Positions 7,525 through 10,073 of a stretch of DNA of 10,073 nucleotides are shown here, piece by piece (the stretch's first letter is position 1; each line of letters opens with the position of its first letter). Under the pieces are notes generated by a model, which worked only from the letters and a program-made list of their open reading frames with translations, was not told where the DNA came from and searched no databases. This DNA is from an uncultured Fimbriimonadales bacterium. Lineage in GTDB: Bacteria > Armatimonadota > Fimbriimonadia > Fimbriimonadales > GBS-DC. A program made the position numbers and the translations under genes. The stretch lies in assembly GCA_937934465.1 (NCBI GenBank), contig CALGZO010000171.1:1-10073 (forward strand), in the 5' to 3' direction.

Positions 7525-7914
7525 TCACCACAGCTCCACCTCGATTTCTGGGATGCGTTGGTAGTGCAGGTCGCGTGTGGCGAGCGTGAGGCGATGTTGC
7601 CAAGCAATTGCGGCAATCCACACATCGTTGATGGGGATGGGCGTTCCTTGCGAGCGTAGGCGGGTCTCCAGCTCGGCGTACCGACGCGCCGTCTGCTCGT
7701 CGCAAGCGAGAACTGGCGAACCGAGTTGAGCAATCAACTGTTGCACGCTCGAAATCGCCGAGTCAGGGCGCGGAGAGCGCAACGCCCCCACCAGTAGCTC
7801 CGCCAACACAGGCGCACACAGCAGAACGACAGCGTCCGAGGGCACGCGCGATTCAAGAGTCTCCTGTCCGCGCAGCACTGGAACCAGCACACTGGTGTCC
7901 AGCAAAATCCTCAT
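7525..7914 (-). CDS. PIN-domain ribonuclease toxin (VapC-like)
   Basis: 129 aa, the usual VapC length. PIN proteins are Mg-dependent ribonucleases, in VapBC pairs usually cutting tRNA or rRNA. The four acidic active-site positions are all present: D6 (MRILLDTSVLVPVL), E39 (PVLAELLVGA), D97 (INDVWIAAIA) and D115 (LATRDLHYQRI). The ATG at 7914 starts directly at the first PIN beta-strand and follows a GAGGAG by 10 bases; a longer in-frame form would add 20 residues not typical of the family. It overlaps the upstream small gene by 62 bases in another frame, the arrangement expected for a translationally coupled toxin-antitoxin pair. An intact toxin is expected. The RNA target cannot be told from sequence. 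Confidence 0.88.
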   Translation of the reverse strand: MRILLDTSVLVPVLRGQETLESRVPSDAVVLLCAPVLAELLVGALRSPRPDSAISSVQQLIAQLGSPVLACDEQTARRYAELETRLRSQGTPIPINDVWIAAIAWQHRLTLATRDLHYQRIPEIEVELW

Positions 7915-8134
7915 AGCGACGCTTCTCCTCTTCCAGATACTCTTCCAGCGCGTCCGCCCACTCTGCTCGGACATCGGCGGGAATGCTCTGGATTACCGCA
8001 ATCAACTCTTCAATCGGGATGCCGGTGGGCGGCTCGGTCAGGGCGCGCAGCAGGTTGAGCACCGCCAAGCGCTGATGCGTCGGCAGGCGCATAAACCGCT
8101 CGGCTACTTCACGCGCTTCGTCATTCAGTTCCAT
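7853..8134 (-). CDS. Small acidic protein, probable antitoxin of the PIN toxin
   Basis: 93 aa. It begins MELNDEAREVAERFMRLP, is predicted to be mostly helical and contains a strongly charged stretch, EWADALEEYLEEEKRRYEDF, at about 58-77. I see no AbrB, ribbon-helix-helix or Phd/YefM signature, so the assignment as antitoxin rests on position: directly upstream of, and overlapping by 62 bases, a VapC-like gene. The last 20 or so residues are encoded in the overlap and look less constrained. The ATG at 8134 follows AGGGG by 6 bases, and a GGTATACT -10 box lies 16 bases upstream. An in-frame extension to 8215 would run into the preceding gene and is rejected. If it is an antitoxin, it may bind the PIN protein through the acidic helix; this is inference. 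Confidence 0.65.
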   Translation of the reverse strand: MELNDEAREVAERFMRLPTHQRLAVLNLLRALTEPPTGIPIEELIAVIQSIPADVRAEWADALEEYLEEEKRRYEDFAGHQCAGSSAARTGDS

Positions 8135-8150
8135 CGATATCCCCTGACAG

Positions 8151-8156
8151 AGTATA
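8151..8156 (-). promoter_or_regulatory. -10 box of the toxin-antitoxin-like pair
   Basis: GGTATACT on the minus strand in the 37-base gap after the DUF3298 gene. The start codon at 8134 is 16 bases downstream, giving a leader of about 10 bases that includes AGGGG. This gives the pair a promoter separate from the upstream gene. Confidence 0.5.
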
Positions 8157-8171
8157 CCTTGCGTTTTCGCG

Positions 8172-8891
8172 CTATTGGCGCGGCGCGTTTTGGGGGAGCC
8201 ACCGCGTTTGCACAAGACCCTTCAGCTCGCTATAGGGAATGCGAATAAAAAACGCGCCCTCAGCATACGCGCCCACAGCGTAAGGCTCGAACACCCACAC
8301 CAGCGCACGCGGCGTGAGGATGAAACTATTCCAGTATTCACGCGGGATGCCGCCTTCGGGCATCCAAGGCTCTTCGGACGGCTCGCGCTGGCGTTTGGTC
8401 GCCTCTAAACGCTCCGTCACGCGCCGCATCACCTCTTGTTCGGATGCGCCTCGTTCAAGGATGTCTCTGAGTTTGAGCAGGCGAGGCTTGCCGTTCACCA
8501 GTCCCACATTCACCACGCGCAAGTAGGTGTTGGGGTGTGCGCCGCCTGCCCACCAGAACACCTCCAAATGAAGACTGATCAGGTCGGCGCGGGCGATGGA
8601 AACTGTCGGGCGCACCTGCAGCTGGAACGGCTCGGCGATGCGATAGCCCGACTTACGATTCTCTGCCACCGCCTGCAGAAAGTCGCGCTTGAACTGATTG
8701 ACAATCGCATCGACCTCGCGGTTCGCCAACGCCCCAACAGGCTTCTCCGTTGGGAAACGCGGCGTGCGTATCTCAATCGTATAGAAGTTTCCCTCACGCC
8801 TGCGTTCCGTGCGGTAGTCCACCTTCAGCGGCTGTGCTGAGGCGACCGCAATCAGCGTCGCGACGCAGCCTATGATAACCTTAGCGCGCAT
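8172..8891 (-). CDS. Secreted DUF4163/DUF3298-type protein (PdaC/RsiV C-domain-like)
   Basis: 239 aa. The signal peptide is at 1-19 (IAVASA|Q). The mature protein has the pattern of the DUF4163 plus DUF3298 module found outside the membrane in RsiV-type anti-sigma factors and at the N-terminus of PdaC-type deacetylases: a region that would bind or sense at the wall, the GGAHPN turn at 116-121 in WWAGGAHPNTYLRVVNVGL, and the late block FEPYAVGAYAEG at 201-212 followed by IPYSELKGL. There is no transmembrane anti-sigma part and no deacetylase domain, so this is the stand-alone secreted form; its role is unknown. In RsiV this module binds lysozyme, but that cannot be claimed here. The ATG at 8891 is chosen because it starts the signal peptide and has TACACT 6 nt upstream. 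It lies 27 bases after the pseudopilin stop codon. Confidence 0.8.
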   Translation of the reverse strand: MRAKVIIGCVATLIAVASAQPLKVDYRTERRREGNFYTIEIRTPRFPTEKPVGALANREVDAIVNQFKRDFLQAVAENRKSGYRIAEPFQLQVRPTVSIARADLISLHLEVFWWAGGAHPNTYLRVVNVGLVNGKPRLLKLRDILERGASEQEVMRRVTERLEATKRQREPSEEPWMPEGGIPREYWNSFILTPRALVWVFEPYAVGAYAEGAFFIRIPYSELKGLVQTRWLPQNAPRQ

Positions 8892-8897
8892 GCCCTA

Positions 8898-8903
8898 AGT
8901 GTA
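8898..8903 (-). promoter_or_regulatory. -10 box of the DUF3298 gene, leaderless configuration
   Basis: GGTACACT on the minus strand; TACACT is followed by TAGGGC (6 nt) and the ATG at 8891. It has the same spacing as the boxes before alr, the small pilin-like gene and the M23 gene. It fits into the 27-base gap after the preceding gene, so this gene need not depend on read-through. Confidence 0.6.
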
Positions 8904-8918
8904 CCGCACGCCGACTAA

Positions 8919-9596
8919 CTACCGTCGTGGGTCGTAGCGGTCGATGCGACCGTCGGGCGTCCAAGTCTGCTCAAACCGATGCCACTTCGCGTGCCCATCT
9001 ACATACACATAGTTCGTCCCGCCGCTATGCCACACCATCGCCAGCTCCTGCTGCGGCTCGACATAGTAGACGCTGCTACACTCGTTCGGAAACCGCCACG
9101 CGCCGGGGTGGTAGTGGTCGACGGTGGTGTTCTCTTTGACTTCCGCGATGTAGATGGTGTTTGCAGGCGAGACGATGGAGGCGAGGCTGTTGTAGCCCAC
9201 GCAGTCCTGCTCGCCCCAGAGGTTCGGCAGCATCCAGAAGTTTGTGCCGTAGGAGACGCGACGCGGTATGCGTTGCCCTTGCAGGGGGCGGTCCCAGTTG
9301 CGGCTGGGGTCGCTTGGGCAACGGTAGAGCAGGCGCGTCTTGGTGTACGGCTCCAGCGTGAACAACCAAGTCCAGTACGCGCCTGAACCCGTGTGGCTAT
9401 CCAGCGGGAACCGCTCGTCATAGTCTTGCACATACATCTGCACGGCAAGCCCCATCTGGCGCATGTTGCTTAGGCACTGCGTTTGCCGCGCCTTCTCCCG
9501 CGCCTGTGCGAACACAGGGAACAGAATCGCCGCCAAGATTGCGATTATTGCAATCACGACCAATAGTTCGATGAGCGTAAAAGCAGTGCGTTTCAT
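8919..9596 (-). CDS. Pseudopilin-like protein with H-X9-DG motif (DUF1559-related)
   Basis: 225 aa. The N-terminus is a type IV prepilin signal, MKRTA|FTLIELLVV, with the conserved Glu at +5 (E10) and a hydrophobic helix to about residue 30; position -1 is Ala where Gly is usual. Next comes the ILFPVFAQAREKARQTQCLSNMRQMG stretch typical of these proteins in Armatimonadota and Planctomycetota (helix to about residue 60). The C-terminal part has five Cys and ends with the H-X9-DG motif, H190 to D200-G201 in WHSGGTNYVYVDGHAKW. Such proteins are exported by the type II/type IV pilus machinery and occur in many copies per genome; individual roles are mostly unknown. The ATG at 9596 follows GGAGGG by 8 bases. 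The in-frame extension to 9719 is translated hairpin repeat and is rejected. Confidence 0.9.
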   Translation of the reverse strand: MKRTAFTLIELLVVIAIIAILAAILFPVFAQAREKARQTQCLSNMRQMGLAVQMYVQDYDERFPLDSHTGSGAYWTWLFTLEPYTKTRLLYRCPSDPSRNWDRPLQGQRIPRRVSYGTNFWMLPNLWGEQDCVGYNSLASIVSPANTIYIAEVKENTTVDHYHPGAWRFPNECSSVYYVEPQQELAMVWHSGGTNYVYVDGHAKWHRFEQTWTPDGRIDRYDPRR

Positions 9597-9604
9597 CACT
9601 TGTA

Positions 9605-9610
9605 CCCTCC
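9605..9610 (-). promoter_or_regulatory. Ribosome binding site of the pseudopilin-like gene
   Basis: GGAGGG on the minus strand, 8 bases before the ATG at 9596. It lies 4 bases downstream (minus strand) of the first hairpin of the repeat array, so that hairpin would sit in the mRNA leader if transcription starts further upstream. I could not find a convincing -10 box for this gene inside the repeats. Confidence 0.7.
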
Positions 9611-9614
9611 TGTG

Positions 9615-9636
9615 GCTTGGACATTCCTGTCCAAGC
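9615..9636. repeat. Hairpin copy 1
   Basis: Stem GCTTGGAC / GTCCAAGC (8 bp) with loop ATTCCT, preceded by TGTG. Its left arm begins 18 bases past the pseudopilin start codon, just upstream of that gene's ribosome binding site. Confidence 0.85.
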
Positions 9637-9642
9637 GCAGGT

Positions 9643-9664
9643 GCGACGCCATTCTTGGCGTCGC
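9643..9664. repeat. Hairpin copy 2, different stem
   Basis: Stem GCGACGCC / GGCGTCGC (8 bp) with loop ATTCTT. It shares stem length and loop type with the other copies, but the GGAC core of the stem is wholly replaced and still pairs perfectly. Confidence 0.8.
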
Positions 9665-9670
9665 TGCATC

Positions 9671-9721
9671 CGTCGGCGAGGACGCCGACGCTACAAGTGG
9701 CTTGGACAGTCTTGTCCAAGC
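9671..9721. repeat. Paired hairpin unit A
   Basis: First hairpin CGTCGGCG / CGCCGACG with loop AGGA (9671-9690), spacer CTACAAGTG (9691-9699), second hairpin GCTTGGAC / GTCCAAGC with loop AGTCTT (9700-9721). A fragment resembling the right arm of the first hairpin recurs unpaired at about 9794-9812. Confidence 0.8.
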
Positions 9722-9728
9722 AGAGCGG

Positions 9729-9779
9729 GCACGGACAAGAATGTCCGTGCTACAGTGGCTTGGACATTCCTGTCCAAGC
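9729..9779. repeat. Paired hairpin unit B
   Basis: First hairpin GCACGGAC / GTCCGTGC with loop AAGAAT (9729-9750), spacer TACAGTG (9751-9757), second hairpin GCTTGGAC / GTCCAAGC with loop ATTCCT (9758-9779). Confidence 0.85.
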
Positions 9780-9814
9780 ACGCCTCGTCATCAGGGACGC
9801 CGACGCGACGCTTT

Positions 9815-9865
9815 GCACGGACAGGAATGTCCGTGCCACAGTGGCTGGGACATTCCTGTCCCAGC
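9815..9865. repeat. Paired hairpin unit C
   Basis: First hairpin GCACGGAC / GTCCGTGC with loop AGGAAT (9815-9836), spacer CACAGTG (9837-9843), second hairpin GCTGGGAC / GTCCCAGC with loop ATTCCT (9844-9865). It has the same 51-base length and 22+7+22 plan as unit B. Confidence 0.85.
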
Positions 9866-9885
9866 GCAGCCCCCCTGCAAGCGTG

Positions 9886-9907
9886 GCTGGGACAGCCCTG
9901 CCTGTGC
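9886..9907. repeat. Degenerate hairpin copy at the right end of the array
   Basis: The left arm GCTGGGAC matches unit C, but the right arm GCCTGTGC no longer pairs with it. Only a 4-bp ACAG/CTGT stem remains possible. It looks like a decayed or recombined copy. Confidence 0.55.
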
Positions 9908-9950
9908 AACAGGAATCGGAATAAGCCTGCTCGGAGGAACGCCCATCGGG

Positions 9951-9956
9951 TACAAT
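9951..9956 (+). promoter_or_regulatory. -10 box of the gene at the right edge
   Basis: GGGTACAAT, identical over nine bases to the box before the metalloprotease. The ATG at 9991 is 34 bases downstream, so the leader would be about 28 bases and would include the GGAGG at 9981. Confidence 0.55.
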
Positions 9957-9980
9957 CTACTTGTATATATCGACGACTCT

Positions 9981-9985
9981 GGAGG
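9981..9985 (+). promoter_or_regulatory. Ribosome binding site of the gene at the right edge
   Basis: GGAGG with 5 bases (CAAGT) before the ATG at 9991. It decides this start in preference to frames running through the repeat array. Confidence 0.75.
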
Positions 9986-9990
9986 CAAGT

Positions 9991-10073
9991 ATGCACAGGC
10001 TTCTCGCACTGATAGTGATATGCACGATGATAGCGATAGGCGCGACGCAGCAGCAGAATAACGCGCCCCAGCA
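9991..10073 (+). CDS. Secreted protein, N-terminal fragment cut by the window edge
   Basis: Only the first 27 codons are visible. They encode a signal peptide: a short basic start (MHR), a hydrophobic core LLALIVICTMIAIGA and a small-residue cleavage site near GA|TQQQ, followed by a Gln/Asn-rich start of the mature protein (QQQNNAPQ). The start is supported by GGAGG 5 bases upstream and a TACAAT box. The product cannot be identified from this piece. It is divergent from the pseudopilin-like gene, with the hairpin array between them. Confidence 0.75.
   Translation, partial: MHRLLALIVICTMIAIGATQQQNNAPQ

Larger units (their letters stand above)
9615..9907. repeat. Array of short hairpin repeats (REP/BIME-like)
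   Basis: About ten imperfect copies of a 20-22-base palindrome fill the gap between two divergent genes. The core is GGAC, a 6-base loop, and GTCC, with flanking stem bases that vary by matched changes: GCTTGGAC/GTCCAAGC, GCTGGGAC/GTCCCAGC and GCACGGAC/GTCCGTGC. The loops are ATTCCT or its reverse complement AGGAAT, or one-base variants (ATTCTT, AGTCTT, AAGAAT). Most copies come as pairs joined by a TACAGTG-like spacer. This architecture resembles REP/BIME elements that are mobilised in trans; no transposase gene is in the window. Open frames across the array (for example 9600-10061 plus and 9691-9996 minus) are translated repeat. Confidence 0.85.

Noticed and set aside
7443..7733. 97-residue N-terminal extension of the metalloprotease
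   Set aside because: It would overlap the PIN gene and bury the signal peptide; GGAGGG at 7447-7452 supports the start at 7442.
9597..9719. 41-residue N-terminal extension of the pseudopilin-like protein
   Set aside because: It is translated hairpin repeat and would bury the prepilin signal, which must be N-terminal.
9615..9907. CRISPR array
   Set aside because: Repeats are 20-22-base palindromes in close tandem with 4-9-base spacers or irregular gaps and variable stems; no uniform spacers and no cas genes.
9463..10061. Several open frames across the repeat array on both strands
   Set aside because: Their residues derive from the GGAC-N6-GTCC repeats (recurring CPS, GHSCPS and ECPSH strings); no start signals.

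Overview
The window looks like chromosomal DNA from a GC-rich bacterium with an extracytoplasmic, surface-oriented gene set, most likely a member of the Armatimonadota or a close relative. Three observations point that way: a pseudopilin-like protein with the FTLIELLVV...ILFPVFAQAREKARQ N-terminus and a C-terminal H-X9-DG motif; a dockerin-type DVNGDG...DLL pair at the end of a secreted protein; and an intergenic array of GGAC-N6-GTCC hairpins of a kind I associate with Armatimonadota and Planctomycetota. The taxonomic call is an inference from motifs only.

Layout. Positions 1-595 hold no gene I can support, only a possible ribosome binding site at the left edge for a minus-strand gene outside the window. 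From 596 to 2108 on the minus strand lie a small membrane-anchored pilin-tail-like protein and alanine racemase (alr). Divergent from alr, across 67 bp, a plus-strand gene (2176-3921) encodes a secreted M23 peptidase with two SH3b-like domains, an InlB-repeat-like domain and a dockerin. It converges on a large minus-strand gene (3966-7442) for a secreted zinc metalloprotease, with an 11-bp perfect hairpin between the two stop codons. Upstream of the protease, all on the minus strand, come a PIN-domain toxin with an overlapping small upstream gene, a secreted DUF3298-type protein, and the pseudopilin-like protein. Positions 9597-9950 are filled by the hairpin array. A plus-strand gene for a secreted protein starts at 9991 and runs off the right edge.

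How it fits together. Most products are exported or membrane-anchored. alr supplies D-alanine for peptidoglycan, and its divergent neighbour is predicted to cut peptidoglycan cross-links. The large protease and the DUF3298 protein are predicted envelope or extracellular proteins of unknown substrate. The toxin-antitoxin-like pair is the only obviously cytoplasmic module apart from alr.

The two most notable non-coding signals are these. (1) Four genes have a TAnnnT -10 hexamer exactly 6 nt before the start codon, in three of them as GGTAYAMT. This is the geometry of leaderless transcription. Three other genes carry the same GGTAYAMT box further upstream and have Shine-Dalgarno sequences. (2) An array of paired 8-bp-stem hairpins whose stems vary by compensatory changes fills the divergent promoter region at 9.6-9.9 kb.
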